Part shown: positions 1 through 6,536 of the stretch, one piece after another
Layout of the letters: each line of letters opens with the position of its first letter
Position numbering within the stretch: the first letter of the stretch is position 1
The notes under the pieces: generated by a model
Databases searched by the model: none
Seen by the model: only the letters and a program-made list of their open reading frames with translations
What the model was told of the DNA's origin: nothing
Assembly: GCA_023416135.1 (NCBI GenBank)
Contig: JAEZIF010000059.1
Location: 1-22,808 of the forward strand
Direction of reading: 5' to 3'
Origin: Pseudomonadota bacterium
Lineage (GTDB): Bacteria > Pseudomonadota > Alphaproteobacteria > Reyranellales > Reyranellaceae
DNA: 22,808 nt
Made by a program: the position numbers and the translations under genes

Positions 1-8
1 CGCACTCC

Positions 9-797
9 CTACGCGGCCACGACCAGGGTCGAAGCGAGCTGGCGCACCGACTTCACCATGGCCATGGCGACCAGCTTGCCGGTCTTGGGGTTCTCTTCGC
101 TGACGGCCACGTCCTCCATGAAGATGAAGCGGCCGAACGCGCCTTTCGCTTCAAGCTCGACGATGTGCGTGGTGATGGTCGGATCGGCCACGATCACCAC
201 GCGCGTCCTGTCGAGGCCGAGGCCGGCGATGGCGGCGGCGGCCGAGATATTGACGTTCTGCGGATAGAGCCGCGCGCCCTCGCGCACCGGGCCGTCGAAC
301 ACGGTGTGCGGCCGGGTGAGCGCATCGAGATCGACCAGCGACTCGGCTGCCGTGCCCTTCCAGGCCGACGGGTCCTTGCGCACCGTCACGGTGACGCTGT
401 CCAGACCGCCGACCTGGGCGCTGCTCAAGATGTCGAGGGCGCCGATGCCGGCCGAGGGCAGGATCAGGCGCTTGCCGTTGGCCCGGGCTGCGGCCAGCAG
501 GCGCTCGAACAAGGTGGAGTCGGTGAACGCGCCGACCGACGTCACCAGCAGGTCCGCGCCGCGCTCGAGGACGCGCTGGCCGTGGCTGCGCACGGCCTCG
601 TGGCCGGCACATTCGGCGACCGCATCGAAGCGATGGGCGAAAAAGCGGTCGGGCTCGTGGGTCAGCAGGCCTTCTTTGCGCGGCCGCTTTACGAGCGCCC
701 GCACCAGCTCGAGGTTCTCGATGCTGCCTGCTCTCAGCGCCCCCTCGACGTGCTTGCCGATGGCGCCGTAGCCGATCAGGCCGAGCTTCAGGGTCAC
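9..797 (-). CDS. nadX: L-aspartate dehydrogenase
   Basis: Predicted cytosolic NAD(P)-dependent L-aspartate dehydrogenase (262 aa), which oxidatively deaminates aspartate to iminoaspartate/oxaloacetate and can feed NAD synthesis or amino-acid breakdown. The N-terminus has a Rossmann fold with the motif GLIGYGAIG (residues 6-14). The C-terminal catalytic half has the family block NVNISAAAAIAGLG (181-194) and ADPTITTH, with H211 at the position of the catalytic histidine. Length fits the family (about 255-270 aa). The GTG start at 797 is preferred because it directly precedes the Rossmann strand and overlaps the amidase stop by 4 bp (GTGA), a sign of translational coupling. The open frame continues upstream through the amidase region, but that part is not protein-like. 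Homoserine-dehydrogenase-like relatives are less likely because of the NVN block. Confidence 0.85.
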   Translation of the reverse strand: MTLKLGLIGYGAIGKHVEGALRAGSIENLELVRALVKRPRKEGLLTHEPDRFFAHRFDAVAECAGHEAVRSHGQRVLERGADLLVTSVGAFTDSTLFERLLAAARANGKRLILPSAGIGALDILSSAQVGGLDSVTVTVRKDPSAWKGTAAESLVDLDALTRPHTVFDGPVREGARLYPQNVNISAAAAIAGLGLDRTRVVIVADPTITTHIVELEAKGAFGRFIFMEDVAVSEENPKTGKLVAMAMVKSVRQLASTLVVAA

Positions 798-2068
798 GAG
801 AGCTCGCGCTCCACCCAGCGCGCCCAGGCGATGAGCTGGTCGTCGGTGCCGCGCGCGCCGACGAGTTGCACCGACAGGGGCAGCCCGAACGGCCCGCTGT
901 TGAACGGCAGGGCGATGCAGGGCGTACCGAGAAGCGTCCAGAAGCGGTTGAAGACGGGATCGCCGGTGCTGCCCAGGCCCGAGGGCGCTTCGCCCTTGGC
1001 CGACGGCGCCAGCAGGATGTCGAACCTGGTCCAGGCGTCGTCGAGCTGGGCGAGGGCGGTGCGCCGGCGCTTCCTGGCGTCGGCGTACTGCTTGCGGCTC
1101 ACCGCGTCGCCCTCGGCCATGACGCCATGCATGATGGGCGAGAAGAGATGGGAGAAGCGGGCGCGTTCCCGGGCGTAGGACTGCGTCGCTTCCTTGGTCA
1201 TGATGCGATGCTGCGCCTGCATCAGGTTCGCCCAGTTGTCGGGCGCCTGCCATTCGCGCACGCGGGCGCCGGCGGCGCGCAGCGTGCGCGCGGCTTCCTC
1301 GATGTTCTTCCTGTTGTAGGGCTCGGCGATGTCCCACCACGGCGTGCGGATCAGGCCGATGCGCGGCGGCTCGGCGGGCGGATCGGCCGGGGCGTGGCCA
1401 TAGGCGGCGCGGATCAACGCGAGGTCGTTGGCTTCGCGGGCGAAGAAACCCAGCGTGTCGAGGAAGGGTGCGTAGGCCTTCACGCCGGTCATGTCGGCCC
1501 AGCCGTAGCTGCCCTTGTAGGCGACGACGCCATTGAAGGCGCCGGGCCGGATCACCGAGCCCGCGGTCTGCGTGCCGTAGCCCACCGGCGCCATGAAGTC
1601 GGCGACGGCAGCCGCCGAGCCCGACGACGAGCCGGCCGGCGTATGGCGAAGATTGTGCGGATTGTGCGTCTTGCCGGCATGGCCGCCGGCGAATTCAGTG
1701 GTCACCGCCTTGCCCAGCACGATGGCGCCTGCCTTCACGAGTTGCGTCACGCAGGCGGCGTCCTTGCCGACGACATGGTCGCGGTAGATCGGCGAGCCGC
1801 AGGTCGTGGGCATCGTCCGGGTCGCGATGATGTCCTTCACCGCGAGCGGAATGCCGTGCAGCGGGCCGGCGGGGCGGCTGCGCTTGTCGAGCATGTCGGC
1901 CCGCTTGCGTGCGCCGTCGGGATCGAGCGCCTCCCAGGCATGGACCTGGCCCTCGCGCGCCGCGATGCGGTCGAGGCAGGCCTCGACCAGATCGCGGGCT
2001 TTCAGCCGCTTCTGGGCCATGCCCAGCACGGCCTGGCTGGCCGACAACCTGTTGGGCGATTTCGCCAT
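794..2068 (-). CDS. Amidase-signature family hydrolase
   Basis: Amidase-signature (AS) enzyme of 424 aa, predicted to hydrolyse an amide to acid and ammonia in the cytoplasm. The Ser-cisSer-Lys triad is visible: K78 in PLAVKDI, cis-S147 in AGSSSGSAAA, and nucleophile S171 in GTQTAGSVIRPG; the 24-residue spacing between the two serines matches well-studied AS enzymes. The ATG at 2068 is preceded by a purine-rich AGGGGAAAG site; the frame stays open further upstream but without family similarity. It is shorter than GatA (about 480 aa) and lacks gatB/gatC neighbours, so a role in tRNA amidotransfer is unlikely. The 4 bp overlap with nadX suggests an amide-to-amino-acid degradation pair, but the substrate cannot be read from sequence. 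Confidence 0.88.
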   Translation of the reverse strand: MAKSPNRLSASQAVLGMAQKRLKARDLVEACLDRIAAREGQVHAWEALDPDGARKRADMLDKRSRPAGPLHGIPLAVKDIIATRTMPTTCGSPIYRDHVVGKDAACVTQLVKAGAIVLGKAVTTEFAGGHAGKTHNPHNLRHTPAGSSSGSAAAVADFMAPVGYGTQTAGSVIRPGAFNGVVAYKGSYGWADMTGVKAYAPFLDTLGFFAREANDLALIRAAYGHAPADPPAEPPRIGLIRTPWWDIAEPYNRKNIEEAARTLRAAGARVREWQAPDNWANLMQAQHRIMTKEATQSYARERARFSHLFSPIMHGVMAEGDAVSRKQYADARKRRRTALAQLDDAWTRFDILLAPSAKGEAPSGLGSTGDPVFNRFWTLLGTPCIALPFNSGPFGLPLSVQLVGARGTDDQLIAWARWVERELS

Positions 2069-2131
2069 GTGTCTTTCCCCTGAAGTGTCGTTCGGGCCAT
2101 GATGGCCGACTGCCACCGCAAAAGGTAGTCC

Positions 2132-2677
2132 ATGCCCGACGCCATCGATTTCTGGTTCTCGACCGGGAGCACCTACACCTATCTCACCGTGTCGCGACTG
2201 GAGAAGGTCGAAGCGGTCACCGGCGTTCGCTTCAACTGGCGGCCGTTCAGCGTGCGTGTGCTGATGCGCGAGCAGAACAACACGCCGTTCGCCACCAAGC
2301 CCGTCAAGATGGGATATATGTGGCGTGACATCGAGCGCCGTGCGGCGATGTACGGGCTCGCGGCAAAGGTGCCGGCGCCTTATCCGTTGCAGCAGTTCGA
2401 TCTCGCCAATCGCCGCTGGTTCGTCGACGGCCTGGAGCCGGGTCTGGAGCCCAATCTCGGCGCGAGCCTCGAGGAAGTCGGCCAGGATCCGGCGCGCGTC
2501 GTGGCGCTGGCGGAGGCCGAGCGAATCGGTCAAGTCTACGCCGCCGCCACCGATGAAGCTCGCCGGCTCGGCCTGTTCGGCTCGCCGACCTTTGCGGTGG
2601 CGGGCGAGCTCTTCTGGGGCGACGACCGGCTCGACGACGCCCTCGCCTGGTTCAGACACGGGAGCCTCACGCCATGA
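2132..2677 (+). CDS. DsbA-fold, 2-hydroxychromene-2-carboxylate isomerase-like protein (probable internal deletion)
   Basis: A 181-aa member of the DsbA/GST-kappa fold family annotated as HCCA isomerase, used in glutathione-dependent aromatic breakdown. The start IDFWFSTGSTYTYL carries S10 at the glutathione-thiol-binding position. FGSPTFAVAGELFWGDDRL near the C-terminus is the conserved cis-Pro and terminal-helix block. Members known to me are nearer 200 aa and have about 20 residues of helix between the ANR motif and the RWF motif. Here ANR (ends R94) runs straight into RWFVDG at R95-W96, so an in-frame internal loss is suspected. The reading frame is otherwise intact. The stop overlaps the next ATG by 4 bp, so the two are probably co-translated. 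Function after such a loss is doubtful. Confidence 0.8.
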   Translation: MPDAIDFWFSTGSTYTYLTVSRLEKVEAVTGVRFNWRPFSVRVLMREQNNTPFATKPVKMGYMWRDIERRAAMYGLAAKVPAPYPLQQFDLANRRWFVDGLEPGLEPNLGASLEEVGQDPARVVALAEAERIGQVYAAATDEARRLGLFGSPTFAVAGELFWGDDRLDDALAWFRHGSLTP

Positions 2678-3231
2678 ACCCGCCCTTTGCCGTCCAGAAG
2701 ATCGGCCATGCCGTGATCAACGTCACGGATCTCGAAGCGTCGAAGCGCTTCTATACCGAGGTGCTGGGCTTCAGGATCTCCGACGTCTACGGCAGCAACA
2801 AGATGCCGGGCGGCATGGTCTTCCTGCGCTGCAACGGCGATCACCATTGCCTGGCGCTGGTCGGCGGCGCGCCGCCGGCGGCCGATGCCAAGCGTACGCT
2901 GCATCATCTCGCCTTCGAGCTCGCGACCCTCGACGAGGTGTTCCGCGCCCGCGATCATCTCCGGAAGTACGGCGCCAAGATCGTCTTCGAGGGCCGCCGC
3001 CGCGCCGGCTGCCAGGTCTCGGTCGAGTTCCTGGACCCCGACGGGCATCACCTCGAGCTCTACTGGGGCGTCGACCAGATCGGCAATGACGGCCGCTCGC
3101 GGCCGGAGGAAGAGTGGCGCCAGACGATGAGCCTGGAGGACGCCGTCCGCATCGCCCCGCCGGGCCAGGACACGACCCTGCACGACAAGGCTCTCATCGA
3201 TCGCATCGGCGCCGGCACCGATCGGGCGTGA
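2674..3231 (+). CDS. Glyoxalase/VOC superfamily protein (extradiol-dioxygenase-like)
   Basis: Vicinal-oxygen-chelate fold protein of 185 aa. It has paired beta-alpha-beta-beta-beta modules: QKIGHAVINVTDLEASKRFYTEVLGF (about 8-33) opens the first and LHHLAFELATLDEV (about 76-89) opens the second. Likely metal ligands are H12, H77 or H78, and E128 in GHHLELYWG. The HHLELYW ending resembles one-domain extradiol dioxygenases and glyoxalases. A 50-residue polar tail follows the fold. The ATG overlaps the upstream stop by 4 bp, supporting an operon with the HCCA-isomerase-like gene, so a role in breakdown of an aromatic compound is plausible but unproven. VOC function cannot be set from sequence alone. 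Confidence 0.85.
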   Translation: MNPPFAVQKIGHAVINVTDLEASKRFYTEVLGFRISDVYGSNKMPGGMVFLRCNGDHHCLALVGGAPPAADAKRTLHHLAFELATLDEVFRARDHLRKYGAKIVFEGRRRAGCQVSVEFLDPDGHHLELYWGVDQIGNDGRSRPEEEWRQTMSLEDAVRIAPPGQDTTLHDKALIDRIGAGTDRA

Positions 3232-3316
3232 TGCGCCGTCGCCTTCGTTGCGGCGCGTTGGTCATGTGGCGAGCCGCCGTCTATGCTCCGGCGGCAAATC
3301 GAGAGGATACGACAGC

Positions 3317-3640
3317 ATGGCTTTCTACGAACTTCGCCAGTACTTCGTGCGGCCTGGCAAGATGGACGAGTGGGTGAAGATGATGGAGGAGGAGATCATC
3401 CCGTTCCAGGTCTCCAAGGGCATGGTGATCTGCGGAAGCTTCCGCGGTGAGACGGACGACTCCGCCTATATCTGGATCCGCCGCTTCAACAGCGAGACCG
3501 AACGCGAGGCGCAGTACAAGGCGGTGTACGAGACGGACCACTGGAAGACCAAGATTGCGCCGCGCGTACCGGATTGCCTGGACCGCGAAAAGATGCAAGT
3601 CCAGCGCATCGTGGCGACGTCGCGGTCAACGATGCAGTAG
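3317..3640 (+). CDS. NIPSNAP family protein
   Basis: Small 107-aa ferredoxin-like (dimeric alpha-beta barrel) protein of the NIPSNAP family. The opening FYELRQYFVRPGKMDEWVKMM and the later YIWIRRFNSETER are the typical NIPSNAP strand-helix pattern (beta strand, then a helix over the sheet). Members are often encoded beside catabolic enzymes, but biochemical roles are poorly known. The ATG at 3317 has a GAGAGGA ribosome-binding site 10-16 bases upstream; the frame extends further 5' without family similarity. It lies 85 bp after the VOC gene on the same strand, so it may or may not share a transcript. Confidence 0.8.
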   Translation: MAFYELRQYFVRPGKMDEWVKMMEEEIIPFQVSKGMVICGSFRGETDDSAYIWIRRFNSETEREAQYKAVYETDHWKTKIAPRVPDCLDREKMQVQRIVATSRSTMQ

Positions 3641-3832
3641 CCGCGGACGCGTGCGTGCTGCAGGGGCCGCCAGCCCCTAAGCCACTCTAGCGTTCGGCGA
3701 ACGGTACGCAGCGCCAGGCCTCCAATTCGGAGCCAGCGCAGTAGATGCCATCGACTGGGTTTCCCCTTCTTTGCTGGCGGTCGGTCGTGAAGGTGGCGAC
3801 TATTTGTCCGGAATAGAGCGGGGGAGAGACGC
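3641..3832. other. Intergenic stretch with two short perfect hairpins
   Basis: There is no credible gene between the NIPSNAP and PPOX genes. Two perfect inverted repeats lie just after the NIPSNAP stop: AGGGGC/GCCCCT (3662-3678, 5-base loop) and CGTTC/GAACG (3691-3703, 3-base loop). Neither is followed by a T tract, so these are at best weak or factor-assisted transcript ends. A GGGGGAGAG ribosome-binding site sits just ahead of the ATG at 3833. Confidence 0.5.
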
Positions 3833-4441
3833 ATGCGCGACAGCGTCATGTTCCATGACGGCAATCGCCGTCTACAGGATCAGTTCGACAGCCGACGCAT
3901 CTCCGATCGACTGGAAGGGAAGCTCACGCGGCAGGCCTTCACCGACAACGACCGCGCCTTCATCGAGAACTCGATGTTCTTCTTCCTGGCGACGGCCGAC
4001 GCCGAAGGCCGGCCGGACTGCTCCTTCAAGGGCGGCGCGGCGGGGTTCGTGAAGGTGATCGGGCCTGGCGAGCTCGCCTTTCCCGATTACGACGGCAACG
4101 GCATGTTCAAGAGCCTGGGCAACATCCTGGTCAATCCGGGCGTGGGCCTGCTGTTCATCGACATGGGCGAGAAGCCGCGGCGGCTGCGCGTCAACGGCAC
4201 GGCGAGCGTCAGCCGCGACGATCCGCTGATGCAGCGCTTTGTCGGCGCCCAGCTTCTGGTGCGCGTAAGAGTCCGCGCGATCTTCCCTAACTGCCCGCGC
4301 TACATCGTGACGCCGGGCGGCGAGGAGCCATCGAAGTACGCGCTGCGGTCGGACTATCAGCCGCCGGAGCCGGCGTGGAAGGGCTTCGACGACTTCAAAG
4401 ACCATATCCATCCCCGCCAGAAGACGCCCAACGGGGAATGA
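3833..4441 (+). CDS. Pyridoxamine 5'-phosphate oxidase-like flavoprotein
   Basis: A 202-aa FMN-binding split-barrel protein of the PPOX superfamily. After a helical N-terminus (DRAFIENSMFFFLATADAEGRPD) comes GPGELAFPDYDGNGMFKSLGNI (about 76-97), the strand-helix block that normally holds the FMN phosphate, then NPGVGLLFIDM and RLRVNGTASV, the central barrel strands. It differs from true PdxH (which uses other substrate motifs), so it is better read as a general-purpose oxidoreductase or heme/flavin-binding relative. The start at 3833 has a strong GGGGGAGAG ribosome-binding site. The next island downstream carries an IS. Confidence 0.82.
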   Translation: MRDSVMFHDGNRRLQDQFDSRRISDRLEGKLTRQAFTDNDRAFIENSMFFFLATADAEGRPDCSFKGGAAGFVKVIGPGELAFPDYDGNGMFKSLGNILVNPGVGLLFIDMGEKPRRLRVNGTASVSRDDPLMQRFVGAQLLVRVRVRAIFPNCPRYIVTPGGEEPSKYALRSDYQPPEPAWKGFDDFKDHIHPRQKTPNGE

Positions 4442-4761
4442 CGGGGTCGCCGGCGGAATGGTCGGATACAACCCGGGTTGACTCGATGGGGAACTGTAGT
4501 TATATTAACCTTGCGCTCGCCCCGGCGGCTCTGCTCTATGCATCGTTCATCCGATACCATCGCCCCGGTCTAAGCCGGGCAGCCTGTCGGCGGGATGGAA
4601 GCCCGACTGGCAACGCCGGCCTTTTCCCGCATTCATGGCAATGGCGACGGGACTTTGAAGCCTTATGCAACTGGCCCTGCGGACGGAGCGGACGCGGTCG
4701 CCACGAAGGCGATTCCAACATCTAAATTATCTTAACTATCGATATTCCGAAGGTAGCCCCA
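4442..4761. other. Gene-poor stretch left of the IS; possible small-RNA locus
   Basis: No convincing protein-coding gene is present. A 95-codon frame starting at the PPOX stop (ATGA overlap) lacks any protein-like pattern. The stretch holds a good plus-strand promoter (4478-4506), then a CCCGG/CCGGG hairpin (4564-4579), a CGGCG/CGCCG outer stem (4588-4618) and a TTTT run (4622-4625). An AT-rich patch (about 4722-4748) includes CTTAACTATC, and a GAAGG site lies 7 bases before an ATG at 4761 where the IS end begins. Confidence 0.4.
4478..4506 (+). promoter_or_regulatory. Sigma70-like promoter without an assigned gene
   Basis: TTGACT (4478-4483) and TATATT (4501-4506) are separated by exactly 17 bases, each matching five of six consensus positions. 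In such GC-rich DNA this is a conspicuous match. No recognisable gene starts downstream before the IS. It may drive a small RNA or a gene lost with the IS insertion. Confidence 0.5.
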
Positions 4762-4802
4762 TGGACTGCACCCCTTTGGTGAGACAGCAAAACTATCGAC
4801 AG
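4762..4802. repeat. IS terminal inverted repeat, orfB side
   Basis: The 41-bp end starts TGGACTGCACCCC and finishes TATCGACAG. It mirrors the far end of the element. The last codons of orfB (stop at 4808-4810) end just inside it. The TGGA..CCCC opening and 41-bp length resemble ends of the IS2 type within IS3, but the transposase core looks more like other IS3 groups, so I do not assign a group. Confidence 0.65.
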
Positions 4803-4807
4803 CATGT

Positions 4808-5857
4808 TCACTGGGTTGCTTGGCCCGGTCGTAGTTTTGGGTCAAGCGGGAGCTTGGGCGTGGGCGTGGGGGGGGCGGGGCCCGTGTGGAGCGCAGCGGC
4901 GCCCACGCCCGGCCGCGGGTTTGCTCGATGCCAAGCCTCGAACTGAGCTGGCGAGCGATAGTCGAGCGCGGTGTGCAGCCGTTGGGTGTTGTAGATCTTG
5001 TCGATGAAGTCGCCGATCGAGCGCTCGGCCTCCTGCCGGTCGCGGTAGAGGGTGCCGTCGATCTGCTCGGTCTTCAGCGTGCGCATGAAACGCTCGGCCT
5101 TGGCGTTGTCGTAGGGATTGCCGACGCGGCTCATGCTCGGGGTGATGTCGTGGTCAGCCAGCACCGGTGTATTCGCTGCAGGCGTACTGGATGCCGCGAT
5201 CGGAGTGATGGATCAGGCTGCCGGGCAGCGGCTTGCGCTGCTCGATGGCCATCTTCAGGCGTCAATGGCGAGGCTGGCCTGCAGATGATCGGCCATCGCC
5301 CAGCCGACGACACGGCGGCTGAAGGCGTCGAGAATGACGGCGAGATAGACGAACTGCTCGAGCAGGCGGATGTAGGTGATGTCGGCGACCCACAGCTGAT
5401 CGAGGTCGTTGGGCTGCATGCCGCGCGCCCGGTTGGGCACCACCGGCCAGCCGTGGCGGGAGTCGGTGGTCGGCGGCACAAAAGGCCGCTTTCTCAGGCA
5501 CAACAGGTTGTCCTGACGCATCAGGCGCAGGACCCGCTTGTGGTTGACGACCAGGCCTTCCTGGCGGAGCTGGAAGGTGACCAGCCGATAGCCGCGATGG
5601 CGGCCGTTGGCCAGGGCCAGGCGCTGGATGGCGTCGCGCACCGTCGTGTCGTGGGCACGTGGCGCGCTGTTGCGCCAGAAGCGGTAGTAACCAGCCCGGC
5701 TCACCTTGGCCTGCCGGCACAGCCGCTCGATCGTCACGGAGCTGCCTTGCGGCATGGAGGAGGTCATCGCTTGGATGACCTCGTAGACGCCGCGCCGCCA
5801 GATCCGGTCGGCGCTTGGCGTCTCTCCTCGATATGCCGCAAGGCTTTGCGAAAAAAA
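4808..5857 (-). pseudogene. IS3-family transposase orfB, two frameshifts
   Basis: DDE transposase domain normally made as an OrfAB fusion by -1 slippage at the T7 run (5851-5857). The N-terminal part includes the HTH_21-type block RHRGYRLVTFQLRQEG; the first catalytic Asp lies in LWVADITYI, the second in SLIHHSDRGIQYAC, and the Glu in NPYDNAKAERFMRTLK. The reading frame breaks at 5255-5260 (GCC TGA where GCC CTG AAG is expected, one base missing), so the HSDRG motif lies in another frame. A second break at about 5154-5166 (GGTGCTGGCTGA, two bases missing) returns to the original frame for the Glu motif. The three pieces join smoothly as one protein only if both lesions are repaired. The product as written lacks part of the active site. 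Confidence 0.8.
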
Positions 5858-6165
5858 TCGAGATCGACCTGTTGTTTGCCGACCTCGCGTTGCAACTCGG
5901 CGATCTGCCGGCGCGTCGCCGTCAACTCGTCCGGCGCCTCCTGCCACGAGCGCGCCCGAGCGCTCAGCGCCTCCGCCTTGCGTGGCCGGCCCGTCCGCCG
6001 CAGCCCGTCCAGCCCGCCCTCCTGGTACTTGCGATACCACTTGTACAGGCTGTCACGCGCGATCCCGATCTCCCGGGCAACCGTCGACGCCGCCTCGCCA
6101 GCCGCCACGCGCTTTACCGCCGCGCCCTTCGCTTCCACGGACAAATATCGATGCTTCTTCCTCAT
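5764..6165 (-). CDS. IS3-family OrfA, helix-turn-helix DNA-binding protein
   Basis: A 133-aa IS3 OrfA. Residues about 1-60 form a helix-turn-helix (AKGAAVKRVAAGEAASTVAREIGIARDSLYKWYRKY, described by its key parts AASTVAREIGI and SLYKWYRKY), followed by GRPRKAE and a leucine-zipper-like heptad region (ELTATRRQIAELQREVGKQQ) used for dimerisation. It recognises the IS ends. The ATG at 6165 is chosen over the GTG at 6168 because AGAGGA lies 6-11 bases upstream of it. The slippery T TTT TTT run falls in codons FF of the motif DFFRKA (5851-5857), so part of the ribosomes would shift to -1 and continue into orfB. The frame itself is intact. Confidence 0.85.
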   Translation of the reverse strand: MRKKHRYLSVEAKGAAVKRVAAGEAASTVAREIGIARDSLYKWYRKYQEGGLDGLRRTGRPRKAEALSARARSWQEAPDELTATRRQIAELQREVGKQQVDLDFFRKALRHIEERRQAPTGSGGAASTRSSKR

Positions 6166-6187
6166 CACAGTTCCTCTCTACGAGAAA

Positions 6188-6258
6188 CTGTCGATACTTT
6201 CCCTGTCTCGCTTTTGGGGGCTGGTACAGAAGGCGGCCCCAGTAATAGGGGCAGTCCA
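6188..6258. repeat. IS terminal inverted repeat, orfA side (with about 30 bp extra)
   Basis: Read on the minus strand it begins TGGACTGCCCCT and ends GAGACAG..TATCGACAG, the same two blocks as the other end. The blocks are 41 bp apart here and 11 bp apart at the other end. The orfA ribosome-binding site lies just inside. Confidence 0.6.
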
Positions 6259-6536
6259 TTGCGGGCCACATCTGGGGTGCACCCTTGGGGTGAAGCGGTA
6301 GAGTCCCGGGCGGTTTGCCGTAGACGAACCGATGTGGCGGCCCGGACCTATCTGCCGAGCAAGGCGCAATGTCGTTGCTGTCGTTATTCATGCGACAGCC
6401 TCCGGCTACCATCGGTGCCGGAAGGATCAGCGGCATCAATGGCTTGCGGGGATTTCCGGAGAAGCGCGGCGAACGCGATCCCGATCGGGCATTCGACCGG
6501 TCAAAGACCTTTCGTGAGAGCTTCTAGGGCGCCGCT
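6259..6536. other. Gene-free flank between the IS and the efflux pump
   Basis: I see no gene. The longest plus-strand frame (61 codons, 6332-6517) has no protein-like features. Short palindromes occur (CCCGATCGGG at about 6480-6489, GACCGGTC at about 6495-6502), and either could help end the efflux transcript that finishes at 6537, but no T tract follows. The stretch may be what remains of the locus interrupted by the IS. Confidence 0.35.

Larger units (their letters stand above)
4762..6258 (-). mobile_element. IS3-family insertion sequence, damaged
   Basis: An IS of about 1.5 kb with the IS3 two-frame layout on the minus strand: orfA, a T7 slippery run, then orfB with a DDE integrase core. 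Both ends carry related inverted sequences: TGGACTGC at 4762-4769 mirrored by GCAGTCCA at 6251-6258, and an inner 22-bp repeat GAGACAG..TATCGACAG at 4781-4802 mirrored at 6188-6209. The orfB-side end is 41 bp long, but the orfA-side end is 71 bp, so one end has gained or lost about 30 bp. I find no clean target-site duplication at either choice of boundary. With orfB also frameshifted twice, the copy is unlikely to move by itself. Confidence 0.8.

Noticed and set aside
165..1178. Long plus-strand open frames opposite nadX and the amidase
   Set aside because: High GC leaves long antisense frames open; their translations are Arg/Gly/Ala-rich without family motifs, while the minus-strand proteins have clear catalytic residues.
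3662..3703. Intrinsic terminator after the NIPSNAP gene
   Set aside because: Two perfect hairpins are present but there is no T-rich tail; noted only as hairpins.
4438..4725. A 95-codon frame overlapping the PPOX stop
   Set aside because: The ATGA overlap is suggestive, but the translation has no domain, no regular hydrophobic pattern and no homologue that I recognise; the promoter and hairpins fit a noncoding region better.
4770..4802. Target-site duplication (TTTGG) at the IS
   Set aside because: TTTGG occurs at 4775-4779 and 6213-6217, but these positions are not symmetrical with respect to the inverted repeats, and the longer repeat ends at 4762/6258 do not have matching flanks.
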